DNA from: Lachnospiraceae bacterium
GTDB lineage: Bacteria; Bacillota; Clostridia; Lachnospirales; Lachnospiraceae
Assembly: GCA_029225485.1 (NCBI GenBank)
Contig: JAQXWO010000030.1
Span: 1-40,913, forward strand
Reading direction: 5' to 3'
DNA: 40,913 nt
A model generated the notes under the pieces. It searched no databases and was not told the origin of the DNA. It saw only the letters and a program-made list of their open reading frames with translations. The translations under genes were made by a program, and so were the position numbers. Each line of letters begins with the position of its first letter. The stretch's first letter is position 1. This document shows positions 19,854-27,263 of the stretch, one piece after another.

Positions 19854-20825
19854 ATGTCATTTTCAAGTGAGGTGAAGGAAGAACTATCCCGGCAGGTCAG
19901 TACGGCTCGTCACTGTCAGCTGGCAGAGATGGCTGCACTGATCGGGATGTGCGGAGATATATGCATCTCCGCGACAGACCGTTATTCGCTGAGAATTCAT
20001 ACAGAAAACCAATCTGTCGCAAGAAAGTGCTTTACATTATTGCAAAAAACATTTAATATAAGAAGTGATGTTTCGGTTCGCCTTCAGAAGAGAGACGGGC
20101 GCGGTAATATGATATTTACAATATTGGTGAAAAGGCATGATGATGCGATACGTGTGCTTCAGGCAGTCAAGATCCTGCAGCAGGATGGAGAGATTTCCGA
20201 GCAGGTGTCCCCGGCCAATCAGCTGCTGGTACAGATGTCCTGCTGCAGACGTGCATTTATCAGGGGAGCTTTTCTGGCGGCGGGGGCCATCAGTGATCCG
20301 GTGAAATCCTATCATTTTGAGATATCCTGCACGTCAGAAGCCAGGGCAGAGCAGCTCCGGATGCTGATCCGTCCTTTCGGACCGGATGCCAAGATCGTAA
20401 AGAGAAAAAAGTACTATATTGTGTATATCAAAGAGGGTGCGCAGATCGTGGATATGCTGAACATCATGGAGGCACACGTGTCGCTGATGAAGCTTGAGAA
20501 TATCCGGATCGTGCGGGAGATGCGCAATGAAGTAAACCGCAAAGTCAACTGTGAGGCGGCGAATATCAACAAGACTGTGAATGCAGCCGTAAAGCAAGTA
20601 GAAGATATCCGATATCTGGATAAGGTCAGGGGACTCGGCACACTGCCGGAGGGCCTGGCAGATATCGCACAGCTCCGTCTGGAGAATCCGGATGCGTCAC
20701 TGAAGGAGCTTGGCATGATGCTGAATCCTTCCATAGGCAAGTCCGGAGTAAATCACAGGCTTCGTAAGATAAGCCAGCTGGCTGAGGAGCTAAGGCAAAG
20801 TAAGGAGGAGAACTATTATGACTAA
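19854..20825 (+). CDS. whiA: Sporulation/cell-division transcription factor WhiA
   Basis: WhiA is a DNA-binding protein, 323 residues here, with an N-terminal degenerate LAGLIDADG homing-endonuclease-like domain (FIRGAFLAAGAISDP around residue 135) and a C-terminal helix-turn-helix (SLKELGMMLNPSIGKSGVNH). In actinobacteria it controls sporulation; in Bacillus it affects chromosome segregation and FtsZ assembly. The start MSFSSEVKEEL at ATG 19854 is the family's usual one; a GTG nine bases upstream is in frame but less likely. The 3' end overlaps the following Crh-like gene by 8 bases, so the two are probably translationally coupled. Confidence 0.96.
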   Translation: MSFSSEVKEELSRQVSTARHCQLAEMAALIGMCGDICISATDRYSLRIHTENQSVARKCFTLLQKTFNIRSDVSVRLQKRDGRGNMIFTILVKRHDDAIRVLQAVKILQQDGEISEQVSPANQLLVQMSCCRRAFIRGAFLAAGAISDPVKSYHFEISCTSEARAEQLRMLIRPFGPDAKIVKRKKYYIVYIKEGAQIVDMLNIMEAHVSLMKLENIRIVREMRNEVNRKVNCEAANINKTVNAAVKQVEDIRYLDKVRGLGTLPEGLADIAQLRLENPDASLKELGMMLNPSIGKSGVNHRLRKISQLAEELRQSKEENYYD

Positions 20826-21078
20826 GAAAGAGATCACGATCAAACTTGCCAGTGGTTTAGAGGCAAGACCAGTTGCTATGCTTGTACAGGTGGCGAGCCA
20901 GTTTGACAGTGAGATTTATGTGGAAAGCAAGGGCGGAAAGACCGTCAATGCGAAGAGCATTATGGGTATGATGACTCTTGGACTTTCAGCTGGGGAGACC
21001 GTTGTAGTGTCCGCAAACGGTGCGGATGAAGCGGAAGCAGTGGATAAGATTGAAAAATATCTGAGTGCCTCCAACTAA
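20818..21078 (+). CDS. crh: Crh-like HPr-family protein with Glu in place of the phospho-histidine
   Basis: An 86-residue HPr-fold protein, full length for the family. HPr carries sugar phosphates on His15 in a GxHARP motif; here the motif is GLEARP with Glu15. The regulatory serine is kept in NAKSIMGMM (Ser47, equivalent to Ser46). Bacillus Crh likewise replaces His15 (with Gln), cannot work in sugar transport, and acts with CcpA in catabolite repression when Ser46 is phosphorylated; it also sits after yvcL (whiA). Position and residues therefore support Crh rather than ptsH. TAAGGAGGAG (20801-20810) is a strong ribosome site inside the end of whiA. A terminator follows. Confidence 0.85.
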   Translation: MTKKEITIKLASGLEARPVAMLVQVASQFDSEIYVESKGGKTVNAKSIMGMMTLGLSAGETVVVSANGADEAEAVDKIEKYLSASN

Positions 21079-21117
21079 GTCATAGTAAGACAGAGATAGA
21101 TCTGCAGGGAAACAAAG

Positions 21118-21158
21118 AGCAGGGATATGCATGTTTGGCATGTGTCCCTGCTTTTTTT
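21118..21158 (+). terminator. Rho-independent terminator after crh
   Basis: The arms AGCAGGGA and TCCCTGCT, extended by ATGCATG/CATGTG pairing, close a hairpin followed by seven T residues at 21152-21158. It ends the long MATE-to-crh gene run. Confidence 0.9.
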
Positions 21159-21254
21159 GCGGTTCGACCCGGCGGTGTACATTGCTCTGAGGATCTGTGA
21201 GCATCAAAGTAATATTTCAAATCAGTTTCTGAATCGAAAAGAACCGGAATTTTA

Positions 21255-21266
21255 GAAAACGTTTTC
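21255..21266. promoter_or_regulatory. LacI-family operator or cre-like site 1
   Basis: GAAAACGTTTTC is a perfect 12-bp palindrome centred on CG, the hallmark of LacI/CcpA-family operators. With its flanks (AGAAAACGTTTTCA) it is one base off the catabolite-responsive element pattern TGNAARCGNWWWCA. It lies about 320 bp before the LacI-type gene. Confidence 0.6.
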
Positions 21267-21284
21267 AGAAAATGATTTCTGCAT

Positions 21285-21329
21285 TTTTCTGTACTTTTTC
21301 GAAATAATATTTCGAAAAAGTACAGAAAA
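21285..21329. repeat. 45-bp perfect inverted repeat (21-bp arms, 3-bp spacer)
   Basis: Left arm 21285-21305 and right arm 21309-21329 are exact reverse complements around AAT. There is no T tract on either side, so it is not a standard terminator. Its right arm runs directly into a second GAAAACGTTT site. It could be a two-site operator or a cruciform. Confidence 0.85.
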
Positions 21330-21335
21330 CGTTTA
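21325..21335. promoter_or_regulatory. LacI-family operator-like site 2
   Basis: GAAAACGTTTA repeats the core of site 1 and overlaps the right arm of the 45-bp inverted repeat. It is an imperfect palindrome around CG. Confidence 0.45.
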
Positions 21336-21501
21336 AATATAAAAACAAGAAACATACAGAAAAAATAGAAATTCTAAAGAAAAAGACAGAATATTTCATA
21401 CAACTACATTAGAGAGAGAATTTGATATGTTAAATATGTACAAAAATATAAAGATTAATTTGAATATATTTACTAAAAAGTTAATAGTACATAAAAAGTC
21501 A

Positions 21502-21530
21502 TTGACAAACAGGTAAAAATGCTGTTTAAT
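21502..21530 (+). promoter_or_regulatory. SigA-type promoter of the LacI regulator
   Basis: TTGACA (21502-21507), a 17-base spacer and TTTAAT (21525-21530, one mismatch to TATAAT). It lies 56 bases before the start codon, and operator-like site 3 falls a few bases past the expected transcription start. Confidence 0.8.
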
Positions 21531-21538
21531 AAAAGAAA

Positions 21539-21550
21539 GAAAACGATTAA
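21539..21550. promoter_or_regulatory. LacI-family operator-like site 3, at the transcription start
   Basis: GAAAACGATTAA shares the GAAAACG half-site with sites 1 and 2. Located just downstream of the -10 box, it is well placed to block transcription, suggesting autorepression. Confidence 0.5.
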
Positions 21551-21585
21551 GTAAATGCAGATTAAACAAGAGCGAGGAGAAAGGC

Positions 21586-22587
21586 ATGGTTTCCATGAAG
21601 GATATTGCGGCAGCCTGCGGAGTATCTGTAGCAACTGTCAGCAAAGCATTGAGTGATCACAGAGACATCAGGGAGAGCACAAAGCAGCAGATCAGACAGA
21701 AAGCGGATGAGATGGGGTATCTGCCCAATCTTTCTGCCAGGTATCTTAAGACCAACCGGAGTTACAACATCGGAGTTCTGTTTGATGACGCAGGAGGAAG
21801 CGGATTGACCCATGATTTCTTTGCGGGAGTCCTGCAGAGCTTCAAGCTTGAGGCCGAACGGAAAGGCTTTGATGTGACCTTTCTGAATACGACAAGTTCC
21901 GAGATGTCATATCTGGAGCGGGCAAGGTACCGCGGATTTGACGGAGTGGCGATCGCCTGTTTCGATTACAGGAATCCCCAGATTCAGGAGCTCCTTCACA
22001 GTAATGTGAAGACAGTGACCATTGACTATGTGGCAGACAACCGGACAGCGATCCTCTCAGACAATGAGGACGGGATGGATCAGCTGATGCAGTATGTGAT
22101 CGGTCAGGGTCACAGGAGGATCGCCTACATATACGGTGATTACAGCCGTGTGACACGTTACCGTCTTGCATCCTTTTACAGAAATATGGAGCAGGCGGGC
22201 ATTCCGGTGAAAGAAGGATACGTCCGGGAAGGACTGTACCGGAACATTGAGCTGGCCTACCGGCTGACAGAGGAATTCCTTGGACTGGAGGAGCCGCCCA
22301 CCTGTATTTTATATCCGGACGACGTGGCCTGTTTCGGAGGGATCAATGCGATCAAAGCGAAAGGTCTTTCGGTTCCGGCAGATATTTCGGTTGTGGGATT
22401 TGACGGTATCCGGGCGGCTCAGTATGAAGAGCCCAGGCTCACCACCTTTGCTCAGGATACGGAGCAGTTGGGGAAACTGGCAGCGGACAGCCTGATCGAG
22501 GAGATCGAGCATCCCATGACGACAGCGCCGGATATTCATATGGTGAAGGGAAAGCTTCTGACAGGCCAGACCGTCAGGCGTATATAG
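21586..22587 (+). CDS. LacI-family transcriptional regulator
   Basis: A 333-residue LacI/GalR repressor. The N-terminal helix-turn-helix and hinge helix (MKDIAAACGVSVATVSKALSDH, residues 4-25, then LSARYLKTNRS) are classical. The rest is a periplasmic-binding-protein-like sensor with FDGVAIACFDY, TIDYVADNR, YPDDVACFGGINAIKAKG and the ISVVGFDGI signature. Such regulators release DNA on binding a sugar. It precedes the sugar-binding protein and permeases, which makes them the likely targets along with its own promoter. GAGGAG lies before ATG 21586; ATG 21595 is an alternative. No terminator separates it from the binding-protein gene 97 bases downstream. Confidence 0.92.
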   Translation: MVSMKDIAAACGVSVATVSKALSDHRDIRESTKQQIRQKADEMGYLPNLSARYLKTNRSYNIGVLFDDAGGSGLTHDFFAGVLQSFKLEAERKGFDVTFLNTTSSEMSYLERARYRGFDGVAIACFDYRNPQIQELLHSNVKTVTIDYVADNRTAILSDNEDGMDQLMQYVIGQGHRRIAYIYGDYSRVTRYRLASFYRNMEQAGIPVKEGYVREGLYRNIELAYRLTEEFLGLEEPPTCILYPDDVACFGGINAIKAKGLSVPADISVVGFDGIRAAQYEEPRLTTFAQDTEQLGKLAADSLIEEIEHPMTTAPDIHMVKGKLLTGQTVRRI

Positions 22588-22614
22588 CCGGGACACAGAT
22601 TCTTAAGTATGTTC

Positions 22615-22633
22615 TTGCAGGCATTGCCTGCAA
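22615..22633. promoter_or_regulatory. Perfect 19-bp dyad before the sugar-binding-protein gene
   Basis: TTGCAGGCA and TGCCTGCAA flank a single T. A hairpin this tight is strained and no T run follows, so an operator is more likely than a terminator. It has no central CG and differs from the GAAAACGTTT sites. A weak -35/-10 pair (TTGCAG, 17 bases, GATAAA) overlaps it. Confidence 0.45.
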
Positions 22634-22684
22634 AGCAGATAAATATGTATTCAATTAAGCAATTATTTTAAAGGAGGAAACAAC

Positions 22685-24037
22685 ATGAAAAAGAGACAGG
22701 TAATCAGCACCGTACTTGCAGCAACGATGGCAGCATCCCTCGGCATGACCGCAAGTGCAGCAACAGAAGTAGCACAGAACGATCTGGCATACAGCGGAGA
22801 GCTTGAGATTATGCACTACTCAACATCCGAGGAGTCAGAGGGCAACGGCGGATCCGATGGATTCCGTACTGTACTGGCAGCATGGGATGAGGCACATCCG
22901 GACATCACTCTGAACCAGAACGTACTTGCAAATGCTGAGTACAAGACCCAGATCGCCACACTGGCAGCAGCCGGCGACCTTCCGGATGTATTCCTGCTTC
23001 AGGGTATGAACACCATCGCATGGGCAGATCAGGGACTGATTATGGATCTGACAGATACCATCAAGGCATCACCGTACTATGATTCCTATACAGAGTCTTA
23101 CTTCACACCGTTCAAGGTTGGCGACCAGATCTATGGTTATCCGGTACTGACAGGCGGTACCTGTACAGTAGTGATCTACGATAAGGCTATGTGGAAAGAA
23201 GCCGGCTTCGATGCATTCCCGAGCACATGGGAAGATGTTGAGAAAGCTGCTGAGTACTTCAATGAGCAGGGTATCACCACAGTAGCATTTGGTAACGGCG
23301 GACAGTGGCAGGCAAACTCCTGTTTCCTTTCCACACTGGGCAACAGATACACAGGTCCGGACTGGTTCCAGAGCCTGATCGACAAGGGCGGCGCTGCTTT
23401 CACAGACGAAGCATTCGTAAAGGCTCTTGCTGAGACACAGAGACTGTTCACAGAGACATCTATCTTCAATGCAGACTTCAACGCAGTTACAAACGAGGAT
23501 GCACGTGAGTACTACATCTCCGGTGATGCTGCAGCATTCATCGGCGGTAACTGGGACGAGTCCTACATCGCAGCAGCTCTTCTTGCAGACAATGAAGAGA
23601 AATACAACAACATGGGATTTGCAGTTCTTCCGCAGCCGGCAGACGCTACAGAAGCTCCGACATCTCAGAACATCGGTCTTGGTTATGCCGTAGCAATCAA
23701 CCCGGCACTTGCTGACGATCCGGACAAGCTGGCAGCAGCAATCGACCTGGCACAGGAAGTAACCGGACCGGCATTCTCCACATACGTTGCTGAGAACTAT
23801 GCACTTGGCGGACTTACTTCTGCAGGTGAAGTTGACCTTTCCAAGTTCGATCAGATCACTCAGGACTTCTACAACTGGTCATATGTTGACACAGAGCCGT
23901 GCGAGATCTATGATTCCTACATCAACAGCGCTGTATGGTCAGTTCTTAACACAGACCTTCAGACTCTGATGAACGGTGAGATCACTCCGGAAGAAGTTGC
24001 AGCTAATGCTCAGGCAGCTTACGAAGCAAACTATTAA
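22685..24037 (+). CDS. Sugar ABC transporter substrate-binding protein (family 1), no lipobox
   Basis: A 450-residue extracellular solute-binding protein, probably for an oligosaccharide. It begins with a signal peptide (MKK, hydrophobic core, then MTASA before ATEVAQ) and shows the family pattern: [48 protein letters not shown], and [14 protein letters not shown]. Firmicute binding proteins are normally lipid-anchored through a Cys in the lipobox; here there is no Cys in the first 60 residues, and cleavage after ASA would release a soluble protein. Strong AAAGGAGG precedes ATG 22685. Codon choice differs visibly from the neighbours, as in highly expressed genes. Two permeases follow after a stable hairpin. 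Confidence 0.9.
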   Translation: MKKRQVISTVLAATMAASLGMTASAATEVAQNDLAYSGELEIMHYSTSEESEGNGGSDGFRTVLAAWDEAHPDITLNQNVLANAEYKTQIATLAAAGDLPDVFLLQGMNTIAWADQGLIMDLTDTIKASPYYDSYTESYFTPFKVGDQIYGYPVLTGGTCTVVIYDKAMWKEAGFDAFPSTWEDVEKAAEYFNEQGITTVAFGNGGQWQANSCFLSTLGNRYTGPDWFQSLIDKGGAAFTDEAFVKALAETQRLFTETSIFNADFNAVTNEDAREYYISGDAAAFIGGNWDESYIAAALLADNEEKYNNMGFAVLPQPADATEAPTSQNIGLGYAVAINPALADDPDKLAAAIDLAQEVTGPAFSTYVAENYALGGLTSAGEVDLSKFDQITQDFYNWSYVDTEPCEIYDSYINSAVWSVLNTDLQTLMNGEITPEEVAANAQAAYEANY

Positions 24038-24067
24038 TATCGTTTTTGCGAAACAGGAATGATGATG

Positions 24068-24104
24068 GACCGTCCTGCCCGCGGCAGTGGGCAGGACGGT
24101 CTTT
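24068..24104 (+). terminator. Strong hairpin between binding protein and permeases (partial terminator or mRNA stabiliser)
   Basis: The 13-bp perfect GC-rich stem GACCGTCCTGCCC/GGGCAGGACGGTC encloses an 8-base loop and is followed by only TTT. In transporter operons such a hairpin after the binding-protein gene commonly keeps its mRNA level above that of the permeases. Confidence 0.75.
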
Positions 24105-24217
24105 CCTGATGAACGAAATGTTTCGCAGATGTATTTCGGCTCTGCACAAAGGTAAGACGTAAAAGATGTTTTATTGATGACAGCAGACCGGATAAAAGGG
24201 AAGGAGAGGACTGCAGA

Positions 24218-25111
24218 ATGTTAACTTCTATTAAGCCAAAGACCAGAACCATACTGCTTTATCTGCTGGTTCCGGTAGCGATGTTTGTGTTTACCGTATT
24301 TGTACCGCTTGTGACAGCTCTTGTATACAGCTTCTTTGAATGGAAGGGCGGTCCTCGGAAGACTTTTATCGGCATCGACAATTATATTCAGCTGTTCCAT
24401 GATAATACGTTCTGGGTTTCGTTCGGGCATAATATTTATCTTGTAATCGCATGTATCATCGGACAGATCGGTATTGCATTTATTCTGGTTATGATGGTTA
24501 ATTCCAAGCTGGTGAAGTTCAAGGGAATGCACCGTACTTTCGGATTTTTCCCGAGTACGATCTCAGCCGTATGTCTTGGTTTGATCTGGAATATGATCTA
24601 TCACAACAACTATGGTATATTAAACTGGTTCCTCAAGAAGATCGGTCATCCGGAGCTGTGTAAGGTATGGCTCAATGAGACCGGACTTGTCATGCTGCTG
24701 GTATCCATTCCTCTGATCTGGCAGTATATCGGATATTATATGGTAATTATTCTTTCCGCGATTTCGGCGATCAGCACCGATATCTTTGAGAGTGCGGAAA
24801 TTGACGGAGCAAATGGCGTGCAGCAGGCACTTCACATTACACTCCCACTGATTAAGAATACTATGCTGGTATGTACCACGCTTTGTATCGCTGGTAACAT
24901 GAAGGCATTCGATAATATTTACGTTATGACGAAGGGCGGACCTGGTACGGCCTCCATGGTTATGGCCATGTACGGATATCAGGTATCCTTCCAGCAGACC
25001 AATATGGGTTACGGAAGCTGTATCTCAGTTGCGATCTTCGTTCTGTCACTGCTGGTAATCGGCGGTTCTCAGGGATTGATCAAATACCTGACAAGAGAGA
25101 AGGAGGCATAA
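24218..25111 (+). CDS. Sugar ABC transporter permease (MalF/UgpA type)
   Basis: A 297-residue inner-membrane permease with six predicted helices. It starts with a short cytoplasmic segment and LLVPVAMFVFTVFVPLV, and carries the EAA loop ESAEIDGANGVQQALHITLPLI (around residue 190-210), the contact site for the ATPase. This is the CUT1-type permease that pairs with a family 1 binding protein. AAGGAGAGG lies before ATG 24218. The gap to the second permease is 4 bases. No ATPase gene is present in the locus. Confidence 0.92.
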   Translation: MLTSIKPKTRTILLYLLVPVAMFVFTVFVPLVTALVYSFFEWKGGPRKTFIGIDNYIQLFHDNTFWVSFGHNIYLVIACIIGQIGIAFILVMMVNSKLVKFKGMHRTFGFFPSTISAVCLGLIWNMIYHNNYGILNWFLKKIGHPELCKVWLNETGLVMLLVSIPLIWQYIGYYMVIILSAISAISTDIFESAEIDGANGVQQALHITLPLIKNTMLVCTTLCIAGNMKAFDNIYVMTKGGPGTASMVMAMYGYQVSFQQTNMGYGSCISVAIFVLSLLVIGGSQGLIKYLTREKEA

Positions 25112-25115
25112 TCAT

Positions 25116-25970
25116 ATGAAGAATCAAGGTACACATAAAGTAAGAAAAGGAATCGTGGGATTCCTGATGAATGCGGTTTTGCTTATTTTCTCACTGTCCT
25201 GTATTTTTCCGATCATCTGGATGGTTTACTCCTCTCTGAAAGAGAAACGTGCCTTCAATGCGGACATTATTGGTCTGCCGAAGAATCCGACACTGATCAA
25301 CTATATCCGTATCCTGACCAACTCGGATTATCATCTGGGACAGTCCATGTGGAACAGTGTACGCACCACAGGTATTTCCATTATCCTGATCGTGCTGTTC
25401 AGCTTTATTGTGGGATACATACTTGCAAGAGTAAAGTTTAAAGGCAACCGCCTTCTGTATTTGATGTTCCTGATGGGAATGCTGATCCCGATCCATTCCC
25501 TTCTGGTACCGATTTATGTCGTATTCAAGCAGTGCGGACTTTCCGACCGCTGGTTCACACTGATATTTCCTTACGTATCCTTTGGTTTGCCTATGGGTAT
25601 CTTCCTGGTGGAGGGGTACGTACATGGTGTGCCGGTGGCGCTGGAAGAGGCAGCCTCCATTGACGGAAGCTCTTTCTCCTACACCTTATGGCACATTATA
25701 TTCCCGATCTGCCGTCCGATCCTTGTCACAGTAGCCATCATCCAGATCTTCAGTTGCTGGAATGAATTCTCATTCGCACTGGTATTGATCAAGGATGTAG
25801 GACTTCAGACAGTACCGCTGGCGCTGACACAGTTCAAGGGTCAGTTCGCATCGGATTATCCGAAGCAGATGGCAGCCATGCTGATCACTATGTCCCCGAT
25901 CATCGTGCTGTACTTTGCATTCAGCAAGCAGATCATCAAGGGTATGGTGGCCGGTGCTGTTAAGGGGTGA
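25116..25970 (+). CDS. Sugar ABC transporter permease (MalG/UgpE type)
   Basis: A 284-residue permease and the second half of the CUT1 channel. It has the typical N-terminus ending in PIIWMVYSSLK, then six helices and the EAA loop EEAASIDGSSFSYTLWHIIFPICRP, followed by SCWNEFSFALVL. The C-terminus KGMVAGAVKG is the usual MalG-type ending. AGAAGGAGG inside the preceding gene's 3' end drives ATG 25116. A long nested inverted repeat and a terminator follow within 250 bases. Confidence 0.92.
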   Translation: MKNQGTHKVRKGIVGFLMNAVLLIFSLSCIFPIIWMVYSSLKEKRAFNADIIGLPKNPTLINYIRILTNSDYHLGQSMWNSVRTTGISIILIVLFSFIVGYILARVKFKGNRLLYLMFLMGMLIPIHSLLVPIYVVFKQCGLSDRWFTLIFPYVSFGLPMGIFLVEGYVHGVPVALEEAASIDGSSFSYTLWHIIFPICRPILVTVAIIQIFSCWNEFSFALVLIKDVGLQTVPLALTQFKGQFASDYPKQMAAMLITMSPIIVLYFAFSKQIIKGMVAGAVKG

Positions 25971-25994
25971 GTTCGTTCTGTTCACGTAAGCGAC

Positions 25995-26153
25995 GCTGTC
26001 TGTCTCAGACATATCTACGCATGCTGCCGCCGGCCTGGATAGTCATGGAATATGTCTGCAGGTGCAGGACATGAGATGTCCTTTCCTGTCAGACATATTT
26101 CATGACTGTCCATTCCGAGGTCAGACGCATTGGATATGTCTGAGGCAGACAGC
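25995..26153. repeat. 159-bp nested inverted repeat carrying four alternating copies of ATATGTCTG
   Basis: The outer arms 25995-26015 and 26133-26153 are reverse complements at 20 of 21 positions. The inner arms 26041-26062 and 26085-26107 match except for one base and one bulge, and can be extended by about four bases each outwards. A tip hairpin GGACAT/ATGTCC is at 26067-26081. CAGACATAT or its complement occurs four times, alternating in orientation. The two internal strands between outer and inner arms are both 25 bases and largely unpaired. It lies between the permease stop and the operon terminator. I see no target-site duplication. Confidence 0.85.
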
Positions 26154-26181
26154 TGGTTTTGTAACTTTTTGATTGTAACAG

Positions 26182-26222
26182 GGCCGTGGTGAAAGGCAGG
26201 ATATCTTTCACTGCGGCCTTTT
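26182..26222 (+). terminator. Rho-independent terminator ending the sugar-transporter genes
   Basis: A 14-bp near-perfect stem (GGCCGTGGTGAAAG with CTTTCACTGCGGCC) with a 9-base loop and a TTTT tract. Confidence 0.85.
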
Positions 26223-26251
26223 GGCAACAGGGATTGGTAGAGAGGGCTGTT

Positions 26252-27085
26252 ATGGAGTATTATCATGAGCAGGTGAGGACGGAAGACGGGATTCCTGCCC
26301 GGATCTATTATGGTGGATCGGGGCTGGATAAGCTGCGGTATCCGCTGCACTGGCATCACAACCTGGAGTTCGATCTGGTGCTGGAGGGCTGCATCAGGGG
26401 ACGGATCGGACAGGAATATGCAGAAGTTCGTCCGGGTGAGATTTTCTTTGTGAACAGTGATGAGCTGCATGAGACGGATGCAAGCGGCGAGACGATGCGG
26501 TCTGTCACTGTTTTGCTTTCCGATCAGCTGCTCCGGGAATATTGTCCGGATCTGGACTCCTATTGCTTCCGGTTCGAAAAAGGCAGCGTTCAGCAAAAAA
26601 AGCTGGCGGATCTCATACTGGCCTGCGGCGAAGCATATGCGGGAAAAAAAGACTACTATGAACTGGAACTGTCAGTGCTGCTGCGTGAGATCTGCCTGAT
26701 CCTGCTGCGGGAATGCAGGGAGCTGAAGTGTACACCTGCCGGTGTGGGGAAAAGAACGGAAGTGGTAGGTCGGATCAAACAATCCATCACCTACATGGAA
26801 CAAAATTACGACAATCCTGTCTCGATAGAGCGGATGGGTGAGGTGATGGGAATGACACCATCTTATTTTTCACGTTTTTTCAGACAATCCACCGGACAGA
26901 CATTCCACAGCTACCTTATGAGTATCAGAATCTGTCATGCGAGAGAAGAACTGGAGGAGAGCGAAAAATCTGTTACACAGATTGCATTTGACTGTGGATT
27001 TCCCAATGTGAAATCATTTATCGAGACCTTTAAAAAAGAATACGGAACAACACCTGCCAGATATCGGTCGGGGAAAAGAAATTAA
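26252..27085 (+). CDS. AraC-family transcriptional regulator with cupin sensor domain
   Basis: A 277-residue regulator. The N-terminal part is a cupin-like ligand-binding fold (HWHHNLEFDLVLEGCIRGRIG, then RPGEIFFVNSDELHE). The C-terminal 100 residues contain two helix-turn-helix motifs: SIERMGEVMGMTPSYFSRFF and ITQIAFDCGFPNVKSFIETF, ending in the AraC signature KKEYGTTPARYR. Such proteins usually activate sugar-use genes. ATG 26252 is preferred because AGAGGG precedes it; an in-frame ATG at 26186 lies within the upstream terminator hairpin. The alpha-xylosidase gene begins 178 bases downstream and is its most likely target. Confidence 0.9.
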   Translation: MEYYHEQVRTEDGIPARIYYGGSGLDKLRYPLHWHHNLEFDLVLEGCIRGRIGQEYAEVRPGEIFFVNSDELHETDASGETMRSVTVLLSDQLLREYCPDLDSYCFRFEKGSVQQKKLADLILACGEAYAGKKDYYELELSVLLREICLILLRECRELKCTPAGVGKRTEVVGRIKQSITYMEQNYDNPVSIERMGEVMGMTPSYFSRFFRQSTGQTFHSYLMSIRICHAREELEESEKSVTQIAFDCGFPNVKSFIETFKKEYGTTPARYRSGKRN

Positions 27086-27263
27086 TATTGGCATATATTT
27101 GAACAGAAAGATAAAAAATGACAATAAAATAAGAAAAAAGGGGAATACTTTTTTGCATTATTGTGATAAAAAGGACATATCAGACAGGCGAGAGAAATCC
27201 ATGAGCGGATACTCTTAAATGTTGTGAACAGTTACGTAAATTCAACAGAAGGGAGTCAGTATT

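Larger units (their letters stand above)
21159..21585 (+). promoter_or_regulatory. 507-bp gene-free leader before the LacI regulator (21079-21585): operators, palindrome, promoter
   Basis: After the crh terminator this AT-rich stretch holds no credible gene. It contains three LacI/CcpA-type half-palindromes, a 45-bp inverted repeat and a promoter, listed separately. The rest (about 21340-21495) is AT-rich with no motif I recognise. Confidence 0.7.

Noticed and set aside
20818-21078. Calling the HPr-family gene ptsH
   Set aside because: The phospho-accepting His15 is replaced by Glu, so it cannot work as a phosphotransferase HPr; the whiA neighbourhood favours Crh.
21285-21329. 45-bp palindrome as a bidirectional terminator
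   Set aside because: Neither side has a T tract directly after the stem, and the crh terminator already lies at 21118-21158.
25995-26153. Nested inverted repeat as a CRISPR array
   Set aside because: The four ATATGTCTG copies alternate in orientation and there are no unique spacers of equal size.
27086-27263. A sigma-A promoter for the alpha-xylosidase (TTGCAT ... CATATC)
   Set aside because: The -10 box matches at only three of six positions. An activator-dependent promoter is possible but cannot be placed by eye.
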